Origin: Adhaeribacter radiodurans
GTDB lineage: Bacteria; Bacteroidota; Bacteroidia; Cytophagales; Hymenobacteraceae
Direction of reading: 5' to 3'
DNA length: 64,000 nucleotides
NCBI RefSeq assembly: GCF_014075995.1
Contig: NZ_CP055153.1
Location: forward strand, 6,386,001-6,450,000
The position numbers were made by a program, and so were the translations under genes. The stretch's first letter is position 1. Every line of letters begins with the position of its first letter. Under the pieces are notes generated by a model. That model did not search any database, was not told the DNA's origin, and worked only from the letters and a program-made list of their open reading frames with translations. This document shows, one piece after another, positions 1 through 8,510 of this stretch.

Positions 1-2209
1 CTTCTTCCCGTTTGTTGCGATCACCTTTTTTACCGTTTCCGGCACCACCGCCGGCTGGTTTAGCGGCCATGGGTTCAGTTTTTAACGACAGAGAAATCCG
101 TTTGCGGGCCGCATCTACTTCCAGCACGGTAACTTCCACCCGCTGACCTACCTTTACTACTTCGTGCGGATTGCTTATAAAACGATCCGATAAATGACTC
201 ACGTGCACTAAACCATCCTGGTGTACTCCAATATCCACGAAAGCGCCAAAAGCCGTTACGTTAGTAATAATGCCGGGTAATTTCATGCCGGTCCGTAAAT
301 CGTTTATTTCGTTTACGCCTTCGGTAAACGAGAACGCCTCGAAACTTTCGCGGGGGTCGCGGCCGGGTTTAGCTAACTCGCTCATAATATCCTGGAGCGT
401 AGGCAAACCAACGGTATCGGTTACGTAATTTTTTAAATTTATTTGTTTGCGGAGTTCCGGCTTTTTCATCAGGTCGGTAACTGTAGCGCCTAAGTCTTTC
501 GCCATGCGTTCCACCAGTTCGTAACGTTCCGGGTGAACCGCGCTAGCATCTAATGGGTTTTTCGCGTGTAAAATGCGTAAGAAACCGGCCGCTTGTTCAA
601 ACGCTTTATCGCCTAAACGCGGTACTTTTCTCAGTTCGGCGCGGGTGCGGAACGGACCATTCTGGTTGCGGTATTCCACAATGTTCTGGGCCAGGCTGGG
701 TCCTAAACCGGATACGTAGGTTAATAATTGCTTGCTGGCGGTGTTTACTTCTACACCCACAGCGTTTACCGAACTCATGACCACATCGTCCAGGGAGTGT
801 TTTAAGGCAAACTGGTCTACGTCGTGCTGGTACTGACCCACGCCAATACTTTTCGGGTCGAGTTTTACCAGTTCTGCAAGTGGGTCCATGAGCCGGCGAC
901 CAATGGAAACGGCACCGCGTACGGTAACATCATGATCCGGAAACTCTTCGCGGGCTACATCCGAAGCGGAGTAAATAGAGGCGCCGCTTTCGTTTACCAT
1001 TACTACCGCAATAGTATTAGGTAAGCCCAAGCCACGCACAAAAGTTTCGGTTTCGCGGCTGGCGGTACCGTTACCAATGGCAATGGCTTCTACTTCGTAT
1101 TTCGAGGCTAAATATTTAACAGTACTCGCGGCTTCCTGGGCCTGGCGGGCGCCGGTGTGCGGATACACGTTTTCGTTGTGCAGTAATTTGCCTTGCTTAT
1201 CCAGTACTACCAGTTTACAGCCGGTCCGAAAGCCGGGATCCAGAGTCAAAACGGTTTTTTGACCCAGTGGCGCGGAAAGCAATAATTGGCGCAAATTATC
1301 AGCAAATACCCGAATGGCTTCCTCGTCGGCGCGCTTCTTCGACAGCATCCGGATTTCGGTTTCCATTGACAGTTTCAGCATGCGTTTGTAGGCGTCTTTG
1401 GTTGCTATTTTTACCTGCTGCGCTGCTTCGTTATTGCCCTTCACGAACATGTTTTCGAGCAACTCTATCGCTTCTTCTTCCTCGGGCTGGGCATTGAGCA
1501 TCAAAATCATTTCGTTTTCGCCGCGGCGCATGGCCAGTACGCGGTGCGAAGGAGCTTTATCGATGGGTTCTTCCCATTCAAAATAATCTTTGTATTTCTG
1601 GCCTTCTTCTTCCTTGCCCAGCATCACGCGGCTCTTAAACACGCCTTTCTTCTCGAACAAATTCCGCATGCGGGCACGGGCATCCGGGTTTTCATTAATC
1701 CATTCGGCAATAATATCGCGGGCGCCGGCTAAGGCTTCTTCGGCATCTTTTACTTCCTTTTCTGCGCTGATATACTGAGTTGCTTCGGCGGTTACATCAA
1801 ATTTTTCTTGCTCAAATAAACGCTGCGCCAATGGCTCCAGACCTTTCTCGCGGGCGATAGTAGCTTTGGTGCGGCGCTTGGGTTTGTAAGGCAAATAAAT
1901 ATCTTCGAGCACGGCCATGGTTTCGGCGGCATTAATCTGGGCCTCGAGTTCGGGCGTTAGTTTTTGCTGCTCTCGGATTGATTTAAGAATAGCTTCGCGG
2001 CGCTTATCCAGTGCGCGGAGTTGTTCCATGCGGTCACGGATGCCGGCTACGGCCACTTCGTCCAGAGAGCCGGTTACTTCTTTGCGGTAACGCGAAATAA
2101 AAGGTACCGTAGCGCCTTCGTCTAATAATTCTACGGTAGCTTGTACTTGCTTGATGCTGATACTCAGCTCGGTGGCAATTTTAAGGTAATTTCTAATCAA
2201 TTCTTCCAT
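1..2209 (-). CDS. tex: Tex family RNA-binding transcription accessory protein (C-terminus cut by window edge)
   Basis: Tex proteins are cytoplasmic RNA-binding factors with an N-terminal helical region, a YqgF/RuvX-like RNase H fold, two helix-hairpin-helix domains and a C-terminal S1 domain. The minus strand is open from the ATG at 2209 to position 1 with no stop, giving about 736 residues. The N-terminus has the family's conserved start (GATVPFISRYRKEVTG), the YqgF-like core reads TLDPGFRTGCKLVVLD, and the HhH part reads YVSGLGPSLAQNIVEYRN. The S1 part (GIITNVTAFGAFVDIGVHQDG) is followed by a Gly/Lys-rich basic tail that runs off the edge. Family members are about 750-800 residues, so only the last few dozen are missing. 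The gene is upstream-isolated, with a REP palindrome 124 bp before its start. Confidence 0.95.
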   Translation of the reverse strand, partial: MEELIRNYLKIATELSISIKQVQATVELLDEGATVPFISRYRKEVTGSLDEVAVAGIRDRMEQLRALDKRREAILKSIREQQKLTPELEAQINAAETMAVLEDIYLPYKPKRRTKATIAREKGLEPLAQRLFEQEKFDVTAEATQYISAEKEVKDAEEALAGARDIIAEWINENPDARARMRNLFEKKGVFKSRVMLGKEEEGQKYKDYFEWEEPIDKAPSHRVLAMRRGENEMILMLNAQPEEEEAIELLENMFVKGNNEAAQQVKIATKDAYKRMLKLSMETEIRMLSKKRADEEAIRVFADNLRQLLLSAPLGQKTVLTLDPGFRTGCKLVVLDKQGKLLHNENVYPHTGARQAQEAASTVKYLASKYEVEAIAIGNGTASRETETFVRGLGLPNTIAVVMVNESGASIYSASDVAREEFPDHDVTVRGAVSIGRRLMDPLAELVKLDPKSIGVGQYQHDVDQFALKHSLDDVVMSSVNAVGVEVNTASKQLLTYVSGLGPSLAQNIVEYRNQNGPFRTRAELRKVPRLGDKAFEQAAGFLRILHAKNPLDASAVHPERYELVERMAKDLGATVTDLMKKPELRKQINLKNYVTDTVGLPTLQDIMSELAKPGRDPRESFEAFSFTEGVNEINDLRTGMKLPGIITNVTAFGAFVDIGVHQDGLVHVSHLSDRFISNPHEVVKVGQRVEVTVLEVDAARKRISLSLKTEPMAAKPAGGGAGNGKKGDRNKREE

Positions 2210-2332
2210 ACGGCACTAGGCTTCGGGTTATACAATTCAAATTTACGCCGGAAAAATCGGAAGGCAAAGCCAGGAAGGGGGTTGATGTTTAGGAAAGATT
2301 TTGGTATAGGTGGGAGTGGGTTTAGTGGAAGA

Positions 2333-2352
2333 CGTTTGTGAAGACACAAACG
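2333..2352 (+). repeat. REP palindrome copy A
   Basis: The site reads CGTTTGTGAAGACACAAACG, an 8-bp stem around AAGA, followed by TTGGCGG. The same palindrome recurs at 3339-3358, 3980-3999 and 61723-61742, with a variant at 3914-3935. In every copy the palindrome is followed, in one orientation, by two bases and GGC, which gives each unit a direction. Nearness to a RAYT gene supports calling it a REP element. Confidence 0.8.
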
Positions 2353-2499
2353 TTGGCGGAGAGGATCGTAACGATGTTTGTAGAAAGTAAATTAGCAGAA
2401 TATTATATTTTTTATATTTCAGATTAAGCTATAATTTGGAGGGAATTAAATTACAATTATTACAAGGATCTGTTTAAAATAGAAAATAAATTATAAAGG

Positions 2500-3285
2500 A
2501 TGGTTGTAAATGAACAAAAACTCAGAGTAGAGCTATTGAATAAACAACCTGTTGAGCTTATTTCCATCACTAACTCATTACTTAGTTTAGGTAATCAATA
2601 CCGAAGGTTTTGTTATAGCAGAGGAAATACAGGTCCTTACTATGATGTTAAGTTATATGTAGAAAAGATTGAGTCTGGGTCAATTATTACAGATTTAGTA
2701 AGTGTTTCTCCAGCAATATATTTACCTTTTTTTGAAAATATTAATAGCGTAGTCGAGTTTGGTCTTCATCTAAAAACAGCTTATAACTATTTCAGAGGTA
2801 AGTCTGAGCCTCCAGCAAAGTTTGAAAAGGTAGATTATGAAGATTTAGGTAATATTATAGAGCCAATAGCTAAAGATGTTGGTGGACAATTCAATATCAT
2901 CAATTCAGGACCAGGAAGTGTATATTTTAATGTCTTCAGTACAGATTCAAGTGAAGCCAAATCTTTAAAGAAGAAAATTAATGCTGAGAAAAGAATTGTA
3001 GATAAATCTTTATCTGGAATACAGGAACAAATGCTTTTTTATTGGCATCAAGCTAATAAAGGAGCAGCTAATAAGAAAGGAGATTTAGGGATTATAGAAA
3101 CTTTGTCTGATAAACCAGTAAAAGTTCTGTTTGATACCGATGCGATCAAAATGGCAATGTTAAATGGTCACCGTAATATTTTCAAATTAGCATTTATTGT
3201 AGATGTTCAGGTTCAAACTATAAATGGAGAACCCAAGATTTATAAAGTTATTCGAGTTCATGAATCATTTCTACAAAATCATTAA
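2500..3285 (+). CDS. hypothetical protein, AT-rich accessory gene
   Basis: This 261-residue protein is not recognised. It has no signal peptide. Residues of roughly 55-90 include a moderately hydrophobic stretch (IITDLVSVSPAIYLPFF), the middle is Lys/Glu-rich, and the C-terminus is beta-like, ending in VIRVHESFLQNH. The gene is visibly richer in A and T than its neighbours (many ATA, AAA, TTA codons), suggesting acquisition from elsewhere. It lies between two REP palindromes (2333-2352 upstream, 3337-3360 downstream) and next to the RAYT gene, with no co-directional partner. The ATG at 2500 is the first in the frame. The translation looks coding (no low complexity, even composition), but no function can be assigned. 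Confidence 0.7.
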   Translation: MVVNEQKLRVELLNKQPVELISITNSLLSLGNQYRRFCYSRGNTGPYYDVKLYVEKIESGSIITDLVSVSPAIYLPFFENINSVVEFGLHLKTAYNYFRGKSEPPAKFEKVDYEDLGNIIEPIAKDVGGQFNIINSGPGSVYFNVFSTDSSEAKSLKKKINAEKRIVDKSLSGIQEQMLFYWHQANKGAANKKGDLGIIETLSDKPVKVLFDTDAIKMAMLNGHRNIFKLAFIVDVQVQTINGEPKIYKVIRVHESFLQNH

Positions 3286-3336
3286 TCGATAAAGTTAACA
3301 GCAATTAAATTGTTGTATCAGAAGTATGACTTCGCC

Positions 3337-3360
3337 CTCGTTTGTGTCTTCACAAACGAG
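3337..3360 (-). repeat. REP palindrome copy B, abutting the RAYT stop codon
   Basis: The 20-bp core at 3339-3358 is the reverse complement of copy A, and pairing extends two more bases on each side. It begins one base after the RAYT stop codon and, with its GGC tail, points in the same direction as the RAYT gene. Confidence 0.8.
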
Positions 3361-3361
3361 C

Positions 3362-3787
3362 TTACAGCCGCTCCCCAATATGCGTTAAAAAGCCAAATTC
3401 ATCCACGCCGGTTTCATAAAAAGAAGCAGAAGAATATTTATACTCCAGAGGAGATGCCGCTAAGAGCCATTTGCCTTGCACCGGATTGTTATGAATGTAA
3501 TCTAATTTTTGAAAAATAACACTGGGCGAGTACAGGTGAATGGGCAGTGAATCACGTTGCCAGAACTGATACTTTCTAGTTTTTAAACTTACTTCAAAAT
3601 ACGGCAGTACTTCCGGATGAAATTTCTTTAAATCTATTAGTATTTGGTGACTGGTAAACTTCATAAAACTGGCGTGCGGTAATTCTTTGCCGTTGAGCTG
3701 CGTGAACTCCCATATCAGATGCAGGTGATTGGGCATAATTACAAATCCGTATACCATTATCTTCTTTTCCGCAGTCAGAAATTGCAA
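3362..3787 (-). CDS. REP-associated tyrosine transposase (RAYT, Y1/HUH family), start codon apparently lost
   Basis: RAYTs are single-strand DNA nucleases of the IS200/IS605-related Y1 superfamily that act on REP palindromes. The HUH motif is visible as MPNHLHLIW and the catalytic-tyrosine helix as LDYIHNNPVQGKW. A family-typical C-terminus (EYKYSSASFYE) follows. The listed start is a TTG at 3787. However, the same frame continues upstream to 3874 with convincing family sequence (FTFIPRQSFNW, then LLKPDKYKEFIVNSLQFL). It is closed by a TAG at 3875-3877, with no ATG, GTG or TTG in between. I infer that the original start codon has mutated. The protein may be dead, or made shortened from the TTG. 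REP copy B lies at its 3' end and copies C and D upstream. Confidence 0.8.
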   Translation of the reverse strand: MQFLTAEKKIMVYGFVIMPNHLHLIWEFTQLNGKELPHASFMKFTSHQILIDLKKFHPEVLPYFEVSLKTRKYQFWQRDSLPIHLYSPSVIFQKLDYIHNNPVQGKWLLAASPLEYKYSSASFYETGVDEFGFLTHIGERL

Positions 3788-3913
3788 GGAGTTTACAATA
3801 AATTCTTTGTACTTATCTGGTTTAAGCAGATTTTTCCAATTAAAAGATTGTCGCGGTATAAAAGTAAATGGAGCCTAGTTCCATAGTTTGAGGATAACGG
3901 TAGAAGAAGGAAA

Positions 3914-3935
3914 GTGTTTGTGGCGACACAAACAC
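3914..3935 (+). repeat. REP palindrome copy C (variant loop)
   Basis: The site is a 9-bp perfect stem, GTGTTTGTG with CACAAACAC, around a GCGA loop, followed by CGGCAGG. It differs from the main form in the outermost pairs and loop, as expected of an older or diverged unit. Confidence 0.75.
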
Positions 3936-3979
3936 CGGCAGGAAATTTAAACAAATTGGAATATTGAATTGTACGAAAA

Positions 3980-3999
3980 CGTTTGTGAAGACACAAACG
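3980..3999 (+). repeat. REP palindrome copy D
   Basis: The 20-bp palindrome is identical to copy A and is followed by ATGGCG. With copy C it lies upstream of the RAYT gene and points the opposite way to copy B, so the transposase is bracketed by inverted REPs. Confidence 0.8.
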
Positions 4000-4163
4000 A
4001 TGGCGAAAGAGTAGTTAGCAATAAGTTTATTGTTTTAGCAGATAAAGCTAATTTCATACTTATTAAAATTACGATAGCTAGTTATGAAAGCTTTTGCCAA
4101 ACGACGATAATTTAGTTTATTGATGGAGGATCATTTTCTTCATCTAGGTGGTAAGCATGTTAT

Positions 4164-5498
4164 ATGGCCAAACTAGGCAATTCAGCAGAAGCAGTTACGA
4201 GTTTCACTGGAACCAGCGACAAACAACTGAACCGTTTAAAAGCCATCATCAGCGGTTCTATGGGCAATTTGGTGGAGTGGTACGATTGGTACGCGTATTC
4301 GGCATTTTCTATTTATTTCGCCCCGGTATTCTTCCTGAAAAGTGACGCAACTGCGCAGCTTTTAAACACGGCTGGTATTTTTGCGGTAGGCTTTCTCATG
4401 CGCCCTATTGGCGGGTGGTTGTTTGGTAGCTTAGCTGATAGAGCTGGGCGCAAGTTTGCCATGACGCTTTCGGTGCTGCTCATGTCGTTCGGATCCTTAC
4501 TGATTGCAGTTACGCCTTCTTACCAATCAATCGGCGTATTGGCGGCAGTTTTGCTTTTATTTGCCCGTTTGCTGCAAGGTTTAAGCGTAGGAGGGGAGTA
4601 CGGTACTTCGGCTACCTATTTAAGCGAAATGGCTACGGCTAATCGCCGGGGTTTTTACTCCAGCTTTCAGTACGTTACCCTTATTGGCGGACAGCTTATT
4701 GCCTTGGGTATTCAGCTAATTTTGCAGCAATTATTTTTAACAGAAGCGCAATTGCACGAGTGGGGCTGGCGTATTCCGTTTTTTATTGGGGCTGGTTTAT
4801 CATTAACGGCTTTGTATTTGCGCAGCCACATGCTGGAGTCGGTGGCTTTTACTCAGGATAGAAATAATTTAGTAAAAAAGAAAAGCGGCACCATCAAACA
4901 ATTGCTGCAACACCCGCGTGCCGTAGCTACCGTAGTTGGTTTAACCTTGGGTGGAACTATTGCTTTTTATACCTACACCACCTACATGCAAAAGTTTCTG
5001 GTAAACACGGTTAAGCTTACGAAAGACCAGTCTACCCTTATTACGTTTGTATCGCTGTTTATCTATGCCGCCTTGCAGCCGCTTTTTGGTTTACTTTCAG
5101 ATTATATTGGGCGCAAACCTTTACTAATCGGTTTCGGCGTTTTGGGTACTTTGGCTACCGTGCCCTTATTAACAGCTTTAAGCCAGACTACCAACCAATG
5201 GCAGGCTTTCGGGCTCATTATGCTGGCTTTGCTTATTGTGAGTGGATATACGTCTATTAATGCGGTGGTAAAGGCAGAATTATTTCCCACCGAAATCCGG
5301 GCTTTGGGTGTGGGCTTTCCGTATTCTTTAACCGTGGCCATTTTTGGCGGAACCGCCGAATACGTGGCGCTCAGTTTTAAAAATGCTGGTAACGAAGGTT
5401 ATTTTTACTGGTACGTTACAACCTGTATTTTTATTTCCTTGCTGGTATACATCACCATGCGCGATACCAAACACACCTCATTGATACATAAATCTTAA
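4164..5498 (+). CDS. MFS transporter, metabolite:H+ symporter (MHS/KgtP-ProP-like) family
   Basis: This 444-residue, 12-helix inner membrane transporter probably imports a dicarboxylate, alpha-ketoglutarate or an osmolyte with protons. Family signatures are clear: GNLVEWYDWYAYSAF at residues 34-48, the MFS loop motif LADRAGRKFAM near 90-100 and GLSVGGEYG at 139-147. A second MFS-like loop (LLSDYIGRKPLL) lies in the C-terminal half. Length matches the family. Substrate cannot be told from sequence. The gene stands alone and ends at a strong hairpin shared with the convergent downstream gene. Confidence 0.85.
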   Translation: MAKLGNSAEAVTSFTGTSDKQLNRLKAIISGSMGNLVEWYDWYAYSAFSIYFAPVFFLKSDATAQLLNTAGIFAVGFLMRPIGGWLFGSLADRAGRKFAMTLSVLLMSFGSLLIAVTPSYQSIGVLAAVLLLFARLLQGLSVGGEYGTSATYLSEMATANRRGFYSSFQYVTLIGGQLIALGIQLILQQLFLTEAQLHEWGWRIPFFIGAGLSLTALYLRSHMLESVAFTQDRNNLVKKKSGTIKQLLQHPRAVATVVGLTLGGTIAFYTYTTYMQKFLVNTVKLTKDQSTLITFVSLFIYAALQPLFGLLSDYIGRKPLLIGFGVLGTLATVPLLTALSQTTNQWQAFGLIMLALLIVSGYTSINAVVKAELFPTEIRALGVGFPYSLTVAIFGGTAEYVALSFKNAGNEGYFYWYVTTCIFISLLVYITMRDTKHTSLIHKS

Positions 5499-5562
5499 GG
5501 TAACCATAATTCCGACCTTGTTGCTAATTTTCATTACCCGTAAAGCTGCAAGATTTTGACAG

Positions 5563-5601
5563 CATCAGATTTCTAAAATGCTATTTTTTAGAAATCTGAT
5601 G
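5563..5601. terminator. bidirectional hairpin terminator, 16-bp stem
   Basis: CATCAGATTTCTAAAA (5563-5578) pairs perfectly with 5586-5601. The U-rich/A-rich bottom of the stem and the position between two convergent genes suggest it serves both strands. Confidence 0.75.
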
Positions 5602-5622
5602 TTACTCAAGGTTTGTATTTAT

Positions 5623-6744
5623 TTACTTTATTAAGCCCCGGTCATAGCTTTTGGCTAGTTTGGGTGGAATTAAATCTTTCACGTACAAGCGGGCAATAGC
5701 TTCGGCCAGGTACGGCAGCATGTCGGCGTAATTGCTTAGTACAATTATAGTCAGTTTTTGGTCGGGGAAACGCAGTACATCTCCTAAACCGGGACCACCA
5801 CTATGGCCTACCATTAAATGACCTGCGTTTTCTTCGCGGGTCCAGCCCAAAATAGAAAAAGAACGCTTCTCGTTTTTAACCAACGGCATTCGGTCGGTTA
5901 CTTGCGCTAAAATATCTTTCCGTATAAAAGTAGCTTTATCTAAAGCAGTAGCCCACTTTATTCCATCCGCCAGCGATAAGTATAAACCCGCTGAGGCATA
6001 AGAGGTTTGCGTGTAAATATTTTTAAAAATGAATGGCTGGTTTTTGCCTTTAGTAAAAATCTGAGATTTGTTTCGCAGGGGTTCCATTAACTGCGTAGGC
6101 ACGTTACGGATTTCCTTATCAAAGCCACTATCGTTCATGTTTAAGGGTTTAAAAATTTCGTAGGCGAGTAACTGTTCTATGGGTTTGCCGCCAATTTTTT
6201 CCAGAATATGCTGCAACGCAAAGTAATCGCCGTTCATGTACGATTCCTTCGTGCCGGGAGCAAAAGTTAAGGTTGAATCTTTGAGAGAATTTACTAATTC
6301 TTCGCAAGTCTGAATTTTTTCATTGTTACCCACCGGCCAGGGAATACCCGATTCGTGCGATAGTAAATGTTTGATTTGAATGTCTTTCCAGGTAGGTGGG
6401 CTTGCAGCAATATATTTACTAATATAATCGTCGAGGCTGATTTTGTTTTCCTGAAGCCATTTTAATACTAAAGTAGAAGTAAACAGCTTGGTAACAGAAG
6501 CAATATGAAATACGGTATTTTGTGTAACGGGCTGGTTCCACTCCACATTGGCAATGCCGTAAGTGCCGGCGTGCAGAACTTTACCGTCTTTTACCACGGC
6601 TACCGCCAAGCCGGGAATTCCTACTTCTGCCATTTCTTTTTTTACAAAAGCATCAATTTCTGTTTTGGTGGGGTTGGTAGATTTTTGGGCAAAGCAAGTA
6701 CAAATCAGGTAGTACAGGCAGGTTAGTAAAACAAATTTTTTCAT
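5623..6744 (-). CDS. serine hydrolase of the beta-lactamase / penicillin-binding protein fold
   Basis: This 373-residue exported protein has a signal peptide (MKKFVLLTCLYYLICTCFAQ) and a class C beta-lactamase-like domain. The nucleophile motif SVTK is at residues 83-86, the YMN motif at 169-171, and an HSGG motif stands where class C enzymes have KTG. Such proteins are usually periplasmic esterases, D-aminopeptidases or DD-peptidases and rarely true beta-lactamases; the substrate is unknown. It is convergent with the MHS transporter and upstream of nothing obviously related. Confidence 0.88.
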   Translation of the reverse strand: MKKFVLLTCLYYLICTCFAQKSTNPTKTEIDAFVKKEMAEVGIPGLAVAVVKDGKVLHAGTYGIANVEWNQPVTQNTVFHIASVTKLFTSTLVLKWLQENKISLDDYISKYIAASPPTWKDIQIKHLLSHESGIPWPVGNNEKIQTCEELVNSLKDSTLTFAPGTKESYMNGDYFALQHILEKIGGKPIEQLLAYEIFKPLNMNDSGFDKEIRNVPTQLMEPLRNKSQIFTKGKNQPFIFKNIYTQTSYASAGLYLSLADGIKWATALDKATFIRKDILAQVTDRMPLVKNEKRSFSILGWTREENAGHLMVGHSGGPGLGDVLRFPDQKLTIIVLSNYADMLPYLAEAIARLYVKDLIPPKLAKSYDRGLIK

Positions 6745-6873
6745 GGTTGGATTGATAATATAAAGAGTGCTTATTAATTGGGAAGACGAAAATAAGCCCA
6801 GTATATTACCATTCTCAAGCCTAAACTGGCCGTTTTAGCCGAAGCGTACTATTTTACCCCGGGAAATGTAGCC

Positions 6874-7695
6874 TTAAACGGCTGCTAATTTTAGCCATTC
6901 TTTAAAAGCAGGTGCCTTAGCCCGACTAATTGTAATAACCTCCGGCAACTTGGGGCAAGGTTTTACCAAGATATTGATTTTGCCATTCTCTATCCGTTCT
7001 ATCGCCTGCACCAAATTCCGGTGAATAATAAATTGCCGGTTAGCCCGGAAAAATTGGTCCGGAGGAAGTATCTGCTCGAGTTGTTCCAGCGATTTCTCAA
7101 TTAAATGAGATTCTCCTTTGGTGCTGTAAATTAAAGTTAAGTCGCTGGCTATGGTACAATAACAAATATCGGCAAAACTCAGAACGGTACTTTTATTTCC
7201 TAATTTGGTTAATAAAGCAGCTTTAGGTAGCTCCAATTCGGGCTCTTGTTTTTTCTTCGCCAAAAAGGAAGACCATTGTATAAAATATAGAGTAACGTAA
7301 ATGCTATTCATAACCAGCAGCCATATCTCAAAAACCCATAAATGATGCGTATATACTTCGCGGGGTACTGGTTTATTAGTTATTAAATAATTAATGCTCT
7401 CCGTAAAAAATATAAGAATAGCCAACGCCACTACCGAAGTAAGAAGTAGTTGCAGCAGAATACGGCGGATAAAATTTTGCTGGTAAGGGTATTTTTGGTC
7501 GAGGTAGTGGATAATGTACCGAACCGCCAGCCAGGCACAGGTAACTTCAAAAGAATCTAATAATAAACCGGTGAGGTACTTTTTATTCAGGTAAAATTCG
7601 CCATAAGCGATGTACAGGTTTATGACACCCATAACAATAATAAATACCGGGAAGAATACTTTATCCCGGTACTTTATCTCAAACTTATTTTCCAC
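6874..7695 (-). CDS. membrane-anchored LytTR-type DNA-binding regulator
   Basis: The 273-residue protein has four predicted membrane helices in residues about 12-145, a linker with KKKQEPELELP, then a LytTR DNA-binding domain at about 170-268 (LSFADICYCTIASDLTLIYS, RANRQFIIHRNLV). There is no receiver domain and no histidine kinase gene beside it. It is probably a one-component regulator that senses something in or at the membrane and binds promoters directly. This architecture is common in Bacteroidota. Targets are unknown. Confidence 0.82.
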   Translation of the reverse strand: MENKFEIKYRDKVFFPVFIIVMGVINLYIAYGEFYLNKKYLTGLLLDSFEVTCAWLAVRYIIHYLDQKYPYQQNFIRRILLQLLLTSVVALAILIFFTESINYLITNKPVPREVYTHHLWVFEIWLLVMNSIYVTLYFIQWSSFLAKKKQEPELELPKAALLTKLGNKSTVLSFADICYCTIASDLTLIYSTKGESHLIEKSLEQLEQILPPDQFFRANRQFIIHRNLVQAIERIENGKINILVKPCPKLPEVITISRAKAPAFKEWLKLAAV

Positions 7696-7869
7696 TTTTT
7701 GTAAGCTCTAAACTTTAGCAAAAGCACGAAACAATATTTTTCTGATTCATAAAAAATATGGCTCGCGCTTTTGAAAAATAGCAGGTTTTTAGAAAAAGAC
7801 AAACTGCTTGCCGAAGATTTAATCCGGACGGAACGAAGAAAGGATTTCTCAACAGATTTGCTTTCTCGC

Positions 7870-8425
7870 AATGCTATCAGATTTATACCTACATAGACTT
7901 TAACGGTAAACAGAATGGTATTTGCAAAGGGCGGCCGTAGAATGGATAAACGTTATTCGGCCTATTGTTGCTATAGCCACTTACATAACTTTCAGCGCTT
8001 TGGCTGTGCATCTATTCCCGGCTCACCGGCAGAAATTAGTGACAGATGAGCAAGATTTTACCGAATTTTTGTGCAAGAAGTACGACGGTATTATTCGTTT
8101 GCTCCTTTGGTGGGAGCAATCATTCTCTTTTGTTCCCAAACGTTTCTGCAATTGGCAAGGCAGCCCTTATAGTTTTATTCCGCAGGGAAGTGGTTATTAC
8201 CTTACCAGTCACCGCTGCGCCAACGGATGGATTACCATCGAAACCACGAAATTAGCTTTAAATTACCTGACCAGAGGTATTCGTTTTGAAGTACCGAAGC
8301 AGGATTTAACTTATCCTATGTCGCGCATGCCTACTTTACCCCAAAGCCGGGTTATTATGCAAGAAGTAAGAAATAATACTACTACTGTGCCTGTAGACCA
8401 GGTGGCAGTCCATCCAGAAAGTTAG
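7870..8425 (+). pseudogene. decayed cytochrome P450, CYP152 (fatty-acid peroxygenase)-like C-terminal remnant
   Basis: From 7922 one frame reads RAAVEWINVIRPIVAIATY, the I-helix region of CYP152-type P450s, up to FTEF near 8068. There the reading continues in the +1 frame as FVQEVRRYYSFAPLVGA, showing a frameshift. A stretch that should carry the ERF-proximal region is missing. The first frame then resumes with PKRFCNWQGSPYSFIPQGSG, the heme-cysteine segment HRCANGWITIETTK, and the typical end VPKQDLTYPMSRMPTLPQSR. A fragment DFNGKQ near 7890-7912 suggests an upstream second shift. The N-terminal half is absent. The product cannot fold as a P450, so this is a pseudogene. CYP152 enzymes hydroxylate fatty acids with peroxide. 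Confidence 0.8.
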
Positions 8426-8450
8426 TTTCTTCCTTCGGATAAGTATTTTT

Positions 8451-8489
8451 AATAGCCTTTTTAGTAAAATATTTACTAAAAAGGCTATT
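8451..8489. terminator. bidirectional hairpin terminator, 18-bp stem
   Basis: AATAGCCTTTTTAGTAAA (8451-8468) pairs with 8472-8489 around a 3-base loop. It lies between the P450 remnant and the convergent S9 peptidase gene. Confidence 0.75.
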
Positions 8490-8510
8490 CATTTTCTTAT
8501 TAGAGTTATC

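Noticed and set aside
553-2341. Series of plus-strand open frames of 60-76 codons
   Set aside because: All lie antisense to the clearly coding Tex gene, have no family-like sequence and mirror its codon pattern.
3310-3519. Plus-strand frame over REP copy B and the RAYT 3' end
   Set aside because: It is antisense to the RAYT and made partly of the palindrome.
3793-3996. Minus-strand frame upstream of the RAYT
   Set aside because: It runs through two REP palindromes and is in a different frame from the conserved RAYT extension.
5623-6744. Antibiotic-resistance beta-lactamase
   Set aside because: The protein has the general fold but HSGG instead of KTG; family members are mostly peptidases or esterases.
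8046-8255. Separate small gene in the P450 region
   Set aside because: It is an off-frame reading of the decayed P450; no independent coding signal.
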